Below the pieces are notes generated by a model. It was given only the letters and a program-made list of their open reading frames with translations. It was not told where the DNA came from and ran no database searches. DNA of 18,923 nt from CAZTTG01 sp964615935 (GTDB lineage Bacteria > Planctomycetota > UBA1135 > GCA-002686595): the NCBI GenBank assembly GCA_964615935.1, contig CAZTTG010000112.1, forward strand, positions 1-18,923, written 5' to 3'. The position numbers and the translations under genes are program-made. Of the stretch, positions 1 through 7,104 are shown one piece after another; positions within the stretch are counted from its first letter, which is position 1; each line of letters opens with the position of its first letter.

Positions 1-27
1 TGTACACCTCACCCTCGTCCCGAGCGC

Positions 28-312
28 TCAGACTGGCCGCATTTGACCCGTCCCCCGAGGGTTGTGGGCCACGACTCGACCGTCGAGATCGTTGGCCTCG
101 CTGGAGTCGACCTCGATCCCCATGTGGAAGAGGGCCGACTCGGCGGCGTCCGCCACCTCCTGCGGCGGCGCGGCGAGCTCGGCCTCCAGATCGCCCTTGG
201 CGTACAGGACGCCGGCGGCCCCCGCGGCGGCGGCTGCGATGATGCAGCCGCTGCAGAGGAGCAGGGGCAGGGCGGAGGCCAGGACGATGGCGAGGGACGG
301 CTTGCGACTCAT
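28..312 (-). CDS. Small lipoprotein, DUF3568-like, apparently truncated by a frameshift
   Basis: A 94-residue product begins at the ATG at 312, preceded by GGAG about 10 bases upstream. The leader MSRKPSLAIV plus a hydrophobic stretch ends in LLLCSGC, a lipobox-like site with Cys23, followed by an Ala/Gly-rich segment (residues 24-35) and YAKGDLEAEL. This arrangement resembles DUF3568-type small lipoproteins of unknown function; the family call is from memory of the pattern. The reading frame stops at 28-30, which looks early. Past a C5 run at 52-56 (G5 on the coding strand), an alternative frame stays open to the window edge and reads GDGSNAASLSARDEGEVYT, which looks like a natural continuation. 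One base missing from that run, by mutation or sequencing error, would explain this. A longer start at 384 adds an Arg/Pro-rich tail before the signal peptide and is less likely. Confidence 0.6.
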   Translation of the reverse strand: MSRKPSLAIVLASALPLLLCSGCIIAAAAAGAAGVLYAKGDLEAELAAPPQEVADAAESALFHMGIEVDSSEANDLDGRVVAHNPRGTGQMRPV

Positions 313-400
313 GACGCGCGATCTCCGTGGTCGGGGGGGTCGAAGGGGGGCGGGCAGCATCGCACATGTCCCTCCGGGGCGCAACGAGGGGCGTGAGCCG

Positions 401-1816
401 TCAATCGGCGAGGTAGCCCAGCGCCCGGAGCTGACGGATCTCCTCCTCGGAGAGCTGCACCTCGGGCCCCGCTCCCCCGCCGGCGCCGCGCCGGGCGCGC
501 CAGGAGGCCAGCTCCGAGAGCAGGAAGCTCGCGATCGGCGAGGAGGGCTCGTAGCGGTCCTCGAGCTCCAGCGGATCCTCGCGCAGGTCGTAGAGCTCGT
601 AGCCCTTGGAGAACGGCACCCCGAAGGGGTTGGTCCCGCTGGCCATGGAGGCGATGAGCTTGTAGCGCTCGCCGCGCACCGACTGCATGGCGTTGAAGCG
701 GCGGTGCTCGGCGAACACCAGCGTTCGCTCCGACCCGGCGGGCCGCCCCTCTATCGAGGAGAGCCGGCTCTTGCCCTGGAAGGCGCCGGGCGACGCCAGG
801 TCCAGCAGCTCGAGCGCGGTGGGCGCCACGTCGATCAGCTCGACGGCCTCCTCGATCGCCGTTCCGGCCCGGGCCGCGCCGGGGAGCCGCAGGACCAGGG
901 GCACGCGGACGATCTCGTCGTACAGCGTCCACCCGTGCCCCTCCATCGATCCGTGGTCGTCGAGCTCCTCGCCGTGATCGCTCAGGAGCACCACCAGGCA
1001 CCGGTCGAGCCCGACGGCGGCCTCGATGGCGTCCAGGAGGCGCCCCACGTGGGTGTCGGTGTAGCGGATCTCCCCGTCGTAGAGCGCGGTCACGTGCTCG
1101 AGCTCGCGCGGGCCGATCCTCGCCGGCTCGAGGTTGAGGCCCTTCATGTAGGGCTTGAGCCCGTCGTAGCGCCCCGAGATCCCGCCCTCGTAGGCGGGGT
1201 CGAACATGCGGTCGAAGGGCGGCGGAGGCTCGTAGTCCAGGTGGGGATCGAAGTAGTGGACGAAGAGGAAGAAGGGCTCCCGGGGGCGCCCCTCCAGCCA
1301 GCTCGCGACCTCGTCGGTGATCCTCTCCGCCTTGTAGGAGGTGTCGACGCTGGGCGAGTAGACGGCGGTGTCCGCCCGCAGCTCGTGGAACTCGTCGAAC
1401 CCCTGGCCGAAGCCCCACTTGGCCTTGACGTAGATGTGACTCACGAAGGCCGCGGTGCGGTAGCCGGCGCAAGAGAGCACCTCGGCCCAGGTGGTGGCGC
1501 GCTCGGCCAGGGCCACGCGATCGTTGTCGACCCCGTGCACGTGCGGATACTGCGAGGTCATGACCGACATGTGCGCGGGCAGGGTCCAGGAGGCCTGGCT
1601 GTAGGCTCGATCGAAGCGGATCCCCTCGGCGGCCAGCCGGTCGATCCGGGGGGAGGTCTCCCGGTCGTAGCCGTAGCAGCCCAGGTGGTCGGCCCGCAGG
1701 GTGTCGATCGAGATCAGGACGAGGTTGGGGCGCGCGGGCGTGGAGAGCACCCACGCCGCGATCAGCACGGCGACCAGCAGGAGGAGCAGGGCCAGGGGCA
1801 GCCAGCGGCGCTTCAT
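401..1816 (-). CDS. Membrane-anchored sulfatase-family hydrolase/transferase with Thr at the nucleophile position
   Basis: A 471-residue alkaline-phosphatase-superfamily protein. Residues 1-25 form an N-terminal membrane segment or uncleaved signal (MKRRW then a Leu/Val/Ala run). The sulfatase domain follows: the metal-binding start ISIDTLRADHLG (Asp38, Asp43), the nucleophile region SWTLPAHMSVMTS (76-88), and the second metal site LLSDHGEELDDHG (Asp280, His281). The C-terminus LSEEEIRQLRALGYL is typical of these proteins. In true arylsulfatases the nucleophile motif is C/S-x-P-x-R, with Cys/Ser matured to formylglycine. Here the aligned residues are Thr78-Leu-Pro-Ala-His, so formylglycine cannot form. 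Thr is the nucleophile in phosphoethanolamine and glycerol-phosphate transferases of the superfamily, so a phospho-substrate is as likely as a sulfate ester. The ATG at 1816 is preferred because it opens the hydrophobic segment; an in-frame ATG at 1882 would add 22 low-complexity residues. Confidence 0.88.
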   Translation of the reverse strand: MKRRWLPLALLLLLVAVLIAAWVLSTPARPNLVLISIDTLRADHLGCYGYDRETSPRIDRLAAEGIRFDRAYSQASWTLPAHMSVMTSQYPHVHGVDNDRVALAERATTWAEVLSCAGYRTAAFVSHIYVKAKWGFGQGFDEFHELRADTAVYSPSVDTSYKAERITDEVASWLEGRPREPFFLFVHYFDPHLDYEPPPPFDRMFDPAYEGGISGRYDGLKPYMKGLNLEPARIGPRELEHVTALYDGEIRYTDTHVGRLLDAIEAAVGLDRCLVVLLSDHGEELDDHGSMEGHGWTLYDEIVRVPLVLRLPGAARAGTAIEEAVELIDVAPTALELLDLASPGAFQGKSRLSSIEGRPAGSERTLVFAEHRRFNAMQSVRGERYKLIASMASGTNPFGVPFSKGYELYDLREDPLELEDRYEPSSPIASFLLSELASWRARRGAGGGAGPEVQLSEEEIRQLRALGYLAD

Positions 1817-1830
1817 GGAGCCGGGTCCGG

Positions 1831-1864
1831 GGCCGGCGGCGGGGATCGTACCACCCCGCCGGCC
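1831..1864 (-). other. Inverted repeat just upstream of the sulfatase-like gene
   Basis: GGCCGGCGGCGGGG (1831-1844) faces CCCCGCCGGCC (1854-1864) across a 9-base loop. It is a strong but imperfect GC stem with one 3-base bulge. It ends 15 bases before the start codon at 1816 and lies 83 bases beyond the stop of the acidic protein transcribed in the same direction. It could be a terminator-like or leader structure. There is no U-tract, so its role is open. Confidence 0.3.
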
Positions 1865-1946
1865 GTTCCGGACGCGGGCCATCGGGCGGATGCCCGGGGA
1901 CGCGGCTCTCGGCGCGCCTCCTCGGGGCGACCGCCGCGAAGGGGGC

Positions 1947-2996
1947 TCAGTCGGTGACCTCGGTGACCTCGACGACGTGCTCGAACTCGGTGCTGGTCAG
2001 CGTGTTGATGACCATGTAGCTCTCGCGCATCTCGCGCTCGACGATGCGGTCGAGCTCGATGGTGCCCTCGACCTCGAGCCGGACCGGGTGGCCCTCCTCG
2101 ACGCAGAACCACAGCTGGCCCTCGAGCTCGATCTCGTAGGAGGTCTCCGGCACCCGGCTGGTGGGTGCGCCCGGGCCGAAGGCCAGATCGCGCCGGTCGG
2201 AATCCCGCTCGGGCTCCTCCAGGTCGCCCTCGCCGCGGGCCTCGAACACGATCAGGACGCAGGTCAGGTCGTCCTGCTCCTCCTCCTCGGACTCCACCTT
2301 GGCCTCGGCCTCCCAGTCGGCCTCCCCGAAGAGCATGCTCAGCGGCTGGCTCCCGCCGCGGCCGCCGCCGAAGCGCCGGCCGCCGCCGCGACCCTCGCCG
2401 CCGCCGAAGTCGGGCGGCACGCGGCGGAAGAGCGCCGACTCGAGATCCAGGCCCAGGGCGCGCACCAGGGCCTCGCCCTCGATCTCCCAGGTGTCGCCCT
2501 CCTCGACCTCGTCCTCGGTCAGCAGGGCGTCCAGGGCCAGGTCCATGAGGTGCCCCTCCAGGACCTCCTCATCGTCGGGCTCGCTGCCCTCGACGACCTC
2601 GATCACGAGGTCGCCGTCCTCGTCGTAGGTGAGCTCCAGGGTGACCTCCTCCAGGGGGGTCTCGAACTCGGTCTGCATGTCCCGATCCCCGAAGGTCGTG
2701 CTGGACTCGGCGGAGATCTGCTCCCAGGTCCGGCGCACGTGGGTGGGCGCGCCGTCCTCGCTCTCGAGGAACTGGTCGAGCTGGACGACGTGGCGGCTGG
2801 TCTCGGTCTCGCGCGCCCCGAAGCCGCCGCGCCCTTCCATGGGCTCGCCGTCGCGCTCCATGGTGGTCTCGGAGGTGGACTGGATGGTGGTCTGGCTCTC
2901 GATGCTCAGGGTGCGCTCCCGAGCGTAGTCCGTGGAGAGGGTGAGGCCGCCGATGAGGGTCGCGCCGGCGGCGATGAGCATCAGGGAACGGAACAT
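1947..2996 (-). CDS. Very acidic exported protein of unknown function with a Gly/Arg-rich insert
   Basis: A 349-residue protein with no family I recognise. Residues 1-20 (MFRSLMLIAAGATLIGGLTL) form a signal peptide or anchor. The rest is rich in Glu, Asp, Thr and Val, with alternating patterns suggesting beta strands, for example TFGDRDMQTEFETPLEEVTLELTYD. The region EEGDTWEIEGEAL recalls secreted proteins that test whether a value is non-zero, but this is only a resemblance. Around residues 194-216 there is a Gly/Arg-rich linker (GGGEGRGGGRRFGGGRGG) that breaks the acidic context. A single Cys pair (approximately 246 and 297) could form a disulfide after export. The ATG at 2996 is preceded by GAGGTAG at good spacing. 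The gene lies between the sulfatase-like gene and the molybdenum hydroxylase operon on the same strand, with gaps of 130 and 193 bases, so it is probably transcribed separately. Confidence 0.75.
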   Translation of the reverse strand: MFRSLMLIAAGATLIGGLTLSTDYARERTLSIESQTTIQSTSETTMERDGEPMEGRGGFGARETETSRHVVQLDQFLESEDGAPTHVRRTWEQISAESSTTFGDRDMQTEFETPLEEVTLELTYDEDGDLVIEVVEGSEPDDEEVLEGHLMDLALDALLTEDEVEEGDTWEIEGEALVRALGLDLESALFRRVPPDFGGGEGRGGGRRFGGGRGGSQPLSMLFGEADWEAEAKVESEEEEQDDLTCVLIVFEARGEGDLEEPERDSDRRDLAFGPGAPTSRVPETSYEIELEGQLWFCVEEGHPVRLEVEGTIELDRIVEREMRESYMVINTLTSTEFEHVVEVTEVTD

Positions 2997-3071
2997 GCTT
3001 CTACCTCGTCTGGGGGAGCGGTTGGCTCGGACGCGGTGGACCTTCCGCGCGGCTCGGGCCGGCGCGGAGGT

Positions 3072-3098
3072 GGGCTCTGGCAGGCCCCAGGGTAGCCC
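3072..3098 (-). terminator. Possible stem-loop terminator after the molybdenum hydroxylase operon
   Basis: GGGCT-CTGG (3072-3080) pairs with CCAG (3087-3090) and AGCCC (3094-3098), with a 3-base bulge. It sits about 92 bases past the stop of the molybdopterin subunit in the only sizeable gap on that side. There is no run of T, so intrinsic termination is uncertain. Confidence 0.25.
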
Positions 3099-3189
3099 CC
3101 CCCCGGTCCACGCACAGCACCCCTTCGCCAGAGGCGGTCCTGCTGTTGGGAAGAGCGGCTCCTCCGTCGCCGGCCGCCCTGGAATGGGG

Positions 3190-5478
3190 CTAGCCGCGAT
3201 CTCCGCCGGGGAGCCTGCCCAGCCCCTCCAGGATCTTCTGGGGGGTAATGGGCAGGTCGGTACAGCGGAAGCCCGTGGCCTGCCAGACCGCCTCGCTGAT
3301 GGCCGGAGCGGTGGGGCTCACCAGGCCCTCGCCGGCCTCCTTGGCCCCGAAGGGGCCGGCCGGCTCGTAGGTCTCGATGGCCGCCGACTCGCTGAGCGGC
3401 ATGTCCTCGGCGGCGGGGATCTTGTAGTCCAGGAAGGTGTCGTTGAGCGTGACCCCGTCCTCCACGTGCAACTCCTCGCACAGGGCGTATCCCAGGCCCA
3501 TGTGGATCGAGCCCTCCAGCTGCCCCTCCACCGCCATCTCGTTGATGGGCACACCGCAGTCGTGGGCGGTGAACATCTTGTGGACCCGGATCAGGCCGGT
3601 CTCGCGATCCACCTCGACGTCGGCCACCTGCGCCCCGAAGGAGAAGGCCGGGCTCACCAGGCCCTTGTTGCGCGGCGTGTAGGCGCCGGTCGCGCTCAGC
3701 ATCTTCCCGCGCCGCGCGCGCAGGGCCTTGTAGGCGCACTCCGCCAGGCTCATGCCGCGCTTGGGCTTGACCTTGACGAAGACCCGGTCGTCGGCGAAGC
3801 CGACGTCGTGGATCTGGTTGAGGTCGTACTCGGAGAAGAGCACCGGGATCAGCATGTCCTTGATCTGGCGCACCGCGTCCAGCACCGCGTTGCCCATCAT
3901 CAGGGTCACGCGGCTGCCCCAGGTCCCCAGGTCGGCCTTGGGGGTGACCGCCGTGTCGCCGGCCGTCAGTCGGATCTTCGAGATGCTGATCCCCAGCTCG
4001 GCGGCCAGGATCTGCCGCAGCACCGTGTCGCAGCCCTGGCCGATCTCGGCCGCCATGGTCAGCAGGTGGGCGGTCCCGTCGTCGAAGAGCCTCACCTCGC
4101 AGGCGGCGAAGTCGTACTTGGTGTCGAACCAGTTGAAGACCCCGCCGGAGATGAAGCTGTAGCAGCCGATCCCCAGGCCCCGGCCGGCGCTCGGCTGCGC
4201 GCGCCGGGCGTCCCAGTCGCTCATCTCGCGGACCTTCACCAGGCTCTCCTTGAAGCCGCAGGAGCCGATGCGGGCCACGCCGGGAATCTCGTCGCCGGCC
4301 TCCATGGCGTTGCGCAGGCGCAGCTCGATGGGGTCGATGCCCAGCTCCTCGGCGGCCAGGTTCATCTGCGTCTCGCCGGCGAAGAGCGCCTGGGGGGCGC
4401 CGAAGCCGCGCATGGCGCTGGCCGGCGGCTTGTTGGTGTAGACGTGCCGGCCCAGATAGCGGTAGGCCGGGAAGCGATAGAGCATCCCGCCGAAGTTGCC
4501 GCACAGGAAGGCCGCCGTGGGCCCCATGGCGTTGTAGGCGCCGCCGTCCAGCAGCACCTCGAAGTTGCGCCCGGTGATCAGGCCGTCGCGGGTGAGGCCC
4601 AGCTTCGAGCGCAGCGTCATGGGATGGCGGCGGCGGCCGAAGGCCAGCTCGTCCTGGCGCGTCAGGGTGAACTTCACCGGGCGACCGGTGCGCCGGGCCA
4701 TGAAGGCGGCGCAGAACTCCCAGGGGCGCAGCTCCATCTTGCCGCCGAAGGCCCCGCCCACGTTGAGCTTGATCACGCGGACGTCGTTCTCGTGGATCCC
4801 CAGGGTGCTGGCCAGCAGGCACTGCACGATGTAGGGCACCTGGGTGCTGGTCCACAGGGTCACCCGCCCCTCCTCCTCGGGGGCCGCCACCGAGGAGCAC
4901 GGCTCCAGGTAGGCGTGGCTCACCGCGTGGGTGGTGAAGACGTCCTCGCGCACGTAGTCGGCGCACGCGAAGGCCTCCTCCAGGTCGCCGTGGACGATCT
5001 CGCGCTGCAGGCTGACGTTGTCGGCGTGCTCCTCGTGGATGGCCGGGGCGCCCTCGGCCATGGCCTCCTCCACGGTGTAGACCGCGGGCAGCTCCTCGTA
5101 CTCCACCTCGATGAGCTGGCAGGCGCGCTCGGCCGTCTCGCGGTCGATGGCGCACACCGCGGCCACCTCGTCGCCGATGAAGCGCACCTTGTCCACCGCC
5201 AGCGGCAGCTCGTCCTGGCTGTCGGGCACCAGCCGCCAGTTGCCGTACTTGATCTGGGGCGTGTCGGCGCCGCACACCACGTCCTTGACGCCCGGCAGGG
5301 CCCGCGCCCGGGAGACGTCGATGCGCTTGATGCGGGCGTGGGGCACGGGACTTCGCAGGAGGACCCCGTGCAGCATCCCCGGCAGCTTCAGGTCGTCGGT
5401 GTAGATCGCCCGGCCGGTGACCTTCTCGAGGGCGTCCAGGCGCGGGATGCTCTCCCCGATGATCTTGGGCTTCTTCAC
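3190..5478 (-). CDS. Xanthine dehydrogenase-family molybdopterin-binding large subunit
   Basis: A 762-residue catalytic subunit of a molybdenum hydroxylase, which adds a water-derived oxygen to a C-H bond or, in 4-hydroxybenzoyl-CoA reductase, removes a hydroxyl. The N-terminal domain (about 15-130) has IPRLDALEKVTGRAIYTDDL. Cofactor motifs are GGAFGGK (241-247), AMRGFGAPQ (355-363), EIGQG (478-482) and GTWGSR (518-523). PFGAKEAGEG (709-718) carries the likely catalytic Glu717. The length is normal. GAKEAGEG and the three-polypeptide layout resemble 4-hydroxybenzoyl-CoA reductase and related aromatic or purine hydroxylases; the substrate cannot be read from sequence. CO dehydrogenase is not supported, as its Cys-containing active-site loop was not seen. 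The GTG at 5478 overlaps the stop of the FAD gene (GTGA) and has GGAGGGGGTGGAG just upstream. The ATG at 5502 would overlap the FAD gene by 28 bases and is less likely. Confidence 0.93.
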   Translation of the reverse strand: MKKPKIIGESIPRLDALEKVTGRAIYTDDLKLPGMLHGVLLRSPVPHARIKRIDVSRARALPGVKDVVCGADTPQIKYGNWRLVPDSQDELPLAVDKVRFIGDEVAAVCAIDRETAERACQLIEVEYEELPAVYTVEEAMAEGAPAIHEEHADNVSLQREIVHGDLEEAFACADYVREDVFTTHAVSHAYLEPCSSVAAPEEEGRVTLWTSTQVPYIVQCLLASTLGIHENDVRVIKLNVGGAFGGKMELRPWEFCAAFMARRTGRPVKFTLTRQDELAFGRRRHPMTLRSKLGLTRDGLITGRNFEVLLDGGAYNAMGPTAAFLCGNFGGMLYRFPAYRYLGRHVYTNKPPASAMRGFGAPQALFAGETQMNLAAEELGIDPIELRLRNAMEAGDEIPGVARIGSCGFKESLVKVREMSDWDARRAQPSAGRGLGIGCYSFISGGVFNWFDTKYDFAACEVRLFDDGTAHLLTMAAEIGQGCDTVLRQILAAELGISISKIRLTAGDTAVTPKADLGTWGSRVTLMMGNAVLDAVRQIKDMLIPVLFSEYDLNQIHDVGFADDRVFVKVKPKRGMSLAECAYKALRARRGKMLSATGAYTPRNKGLVSPAFSFGAQVADVEVDRETGLIRVHKMFTAHDCGVPINEMAVEGQLEGSIHMGLGYALCEELHVEDGVTLNDTFLDYKIPAAEDMPLSESAAIETYEPAGPFGAKEAGEGLVSPTAPAISEAVWQATGFRCTDLPITPQKILEGLGRLPGGDRG

Positions 5479-6356
5479 TCTCCACCCCCTCCCGCCAGGC
5501 ACTGCTCCAGCGCGCGGCGGACCAGCACGCCGACCATGGCGCGGCGCCAGTCCGCGGTGGCGCGCACGTCGTCGATGGGCCGGGCCGCCTCCTCGCAGGC
5601 GGCGGCGGCCCTCCGCAGGAGCCCGTCGTCCGGGGTCTGCTCCTCCAGCAAGGCCTCGGCCTCGGGACAGCGCATGGGCGTCGGGGCGACCGCGCCCAGC
5701 GCCAGGCGGGCGCGGCGGACGCGGCCGTCGGGGTGCAGGCTCAGGCAGGCGGCGGCGCTGGCGGCCGCCATGTCCACCCGGCTGCGGGCCGAGATCCGCT
5801 GGTAGCTGGATGCGGAGCGCTCCGGTGGCGGGCCCAGGCGGATGCGCTCCACCAGCTCGCCCGGCTCGAGGTCCACCTCGCCCGGACCCCGGTGGAAGTC
5901 GGAGAGCGCGACCTCCCGCCGGCCGCCCTTCCGCGCCAGCTCCAGCCGGGCGTCGTAGACCAGCAGCGGCGCGGCGGTGTCGGCGCAGGGTGAGCCGTTG
6001 ACCAGGTTCCCGGCCACGGTGGCCATGTTGCGGACCTGCACGGTGGCCATCACCCTGCAGGCGTGGGCCAGGGCGGGGTAGCGCGCGGCGACCTCGGGGT
6101 GCCGGCCGACGTCGCTGACGCGCACTCCGGCGCCGATGCCGAGCCCCTGGGCCTCGTCGTGGTCGAGGCGCTCGAGCTCCCGAACGCGGCCCAGGCTGAC
6201 CAGGTGCTCGCAGGGCAGCGCGCCCGCGCGCAGCTTGCCGATCAGGTCGGTGCCGCCGGCCAGGAGGCGGGCGCCGGCGGCGTGCTCGCTCAGGAGCTCC
6301 AGCGCCTCCTCGAGGCTGCCGGGGCGGTGGTAGGCGAAGCGGGGCAGGGCGCTCAT
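5475..6356 (-). CDS. Xanthine dehydrogenase-family FAD-binding subunit
   Basis: A 293-residue medium subunit that passes electrons between FAD and the iron-sulfur subunit. FAD contacts are visible as LLAGGTDL (31-38) and TVAGNLVNGSPCADT (113-127), followed by the C-terminal CO-dehydrogenase flavoprotein domain (SSYQRISARSRVDMAAASAA onward). The length is standard. The extra loop carrying a 4Fe-4S cluster in the beta subunit of 4-hydroxybenzoyl-CoA reductase is not apparent, which argues against that exact enzyme. The ATG at 6356 overlaps the TGA of the iron-sulfur gene (ATGA), with GAGGGGGG about 7 bases upstream, so translation is probably coupled. The open frame extends upstream to 6710, but that part is only a shadow of the iron-sulfur gene. 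Confidence 0.93.
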   Translation of the reverse strand: MSALPRFAYHRPGSLEEALELLSEHAAGARLLAGGTDLIGKLRAGALPCEHLVSLGRVRELERLDHDEAQGLGIGAGVRVSDVGRHPEVAARYPALAHACRVMATVQVRNMATVAGNLVNGSPCADTAAPLLVYDARLELARKGGRREVALSDFHRGPGEVDLEPGELVERIRLGPPPERSASSYQRISARSRVDMAAASAAACLSLHPDGRVRRARLALGAVAPTPMRCPEAEALLEEQTPDDGLLRRAAAACEEAARPIDDVRATADWRRAMVGVLVRRALEQCLAGGGGE

Positions 6357-6847
6357 GACCGGCCCCCCTCGCGCCCGGCCATCTGCTCGGCCGCGCTCTG
6401 GACCGCGTCCACGATCTTGTTGTAGCCGGTGCAGCGGCAGAGGTTGCCCGACAGCCCGGCGCGGATGGTGGCCTCGTCGGGGGCGGGGTTGGCCTCCAGG
6501 AGCTGCCGGGCGGAGAGGATCATCCCCCCCGTGCAGAAGCCGCACTGCAGCGCGCCCTTCTGGATGAAGGCCTCCTGCACCGGATGCAGCTCCTGGGGTG
6601 AGGGGGCCAGGCCCTCGATGGTGGTGATCTCGCGCTGGTGGGCTTCGACCGCCAGGGTCAGGCACGAGCACACCGAGCGCCCGTCGAGGATCACCGTGCA
6701 GGCCCCGCAATCCCCGTGGTTGCAGCCGATCTTGGTGCCGGTCAGGCCCAGGTCCTCGCGCAGGACCTCGGCCAGGGTGCGCCAGGGATCGACGGCCACC
6801 TCGTAGGGATCGCCGTTCACCGACAGCTCTAGCGTGTGCTTCGCCAA
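6353..6847 (-). CDS. Xanthine dehydrogenase-family 2Fe-2S subunit
   Basis: The first gene of the operon encodes a 164-residue small subunit with two 2Fe-2S clusters. The ferredoxin-like domain has GCNHGDCGACTV (Cys42, Cys47, Cys50) with the fourth ligand at Cys62 in CSCL. The all-alpha domain has CGFCTGGM (Cys102, Cys105) and NLCRCTGY (Cys137, Cys139), so all eight ligands are present. It passes electrons from the molybdenum site to FAD. The start is probably the TTG at 6847, giving MAKHTLELSVNGDPYEV, with GCGAGGG about 4 bases upstream and the usual family length. The frame is open to an ATG at 7039, but that would add 64 Pro/Gly/Arg-rich residues with no family counterpart. No twin-arginine leader is convincing, so a cytoplasmic enzyme is expected. 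Confidence 0.92.
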   Translation of the reverse strand: MAKHTLELSVNGDPYEVAVDPWRTLAEVLREDLGLTGTKIGCNHGDCGACTVILDGRSVCSCLTLAVEAHQREITTIEGLAPSPQELHPVQEAFIQKGALQCGFCTGGMILSARQLLEANPAPDEATIRAGLSGNLCRCTGYNKIVDAVQSAAEQMAGREGGRS

Positions 6848-7104
6848 TTCGCCCTCGCTCTGGGTAGGGCCCGGCGCCTGCCGCGGCGGGCGTGCGGGCC
6901 GCCTGGAGGGCAGGATTCTATCGATTGCCCCGCATCCCCGGGAGCCCCTTCCGCCCCGCAATCCACTCGAGCCGTGGACGTCCAGCGCGCGGCCTGCGCC
7001 CTCGATCCCCCCGGATGCCCCCCCCGGGGGTCGTTCCATTGATGAGCCTGCCGCGGCGATGTAACTTGTGCCGCCCGCGCGCCCTTCAACCGGAGAATCG
7101 ACCG
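6848..7104. promoter_or_regulatory. Divergent promoter region between the molybdenum hydroxylase operon and the Gfo/Idh/MocA gene
   Basis: This 257-base gap separates two divergent gene sets. Two AT-richer islands stand out in GC-rich DNA. On the minus strand, TAGAAT (complement of 6915-6920) matches five of six bases of a sigma-70 -10 box, about 70 bases before the TTG start. On the plus strand, TTGATG (7039-7044) and TGTAAC (7060-7065) are spaced 15 bases apart, about 40 bases before the ATG at 7105. CCCCCGGGGG at 7021-7030 is a perfect 10-base palindrome. All assignments are by eye and weak. Confidence 0.3.

Noticed and set aside
62..1957. Plus-strand open frame of 631 codons
   Set aside because: It is opposite the lipoprotein and sulfatase-like genes, is compositionally odd (Arg/Gly/Pro/His-rich) and shows no domain. 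Long antisense frames are expected at this GC content.
2932..5805. Plus-strand open frame of 957 codons
   Set aside because: It is antisense to the molybdenum hydroxylase genes, has low-complexity Val/Leu/Gly/His composition and no recognisable motif.
6892..7104. Upstream extension of the Gfo/Idh/MocA reading frame
   Set aside because: It places 71 Arg/Pro-rich residues before the twin-arginine leader; the ATG at 7105 with an upstream CGGAGAA fits better.
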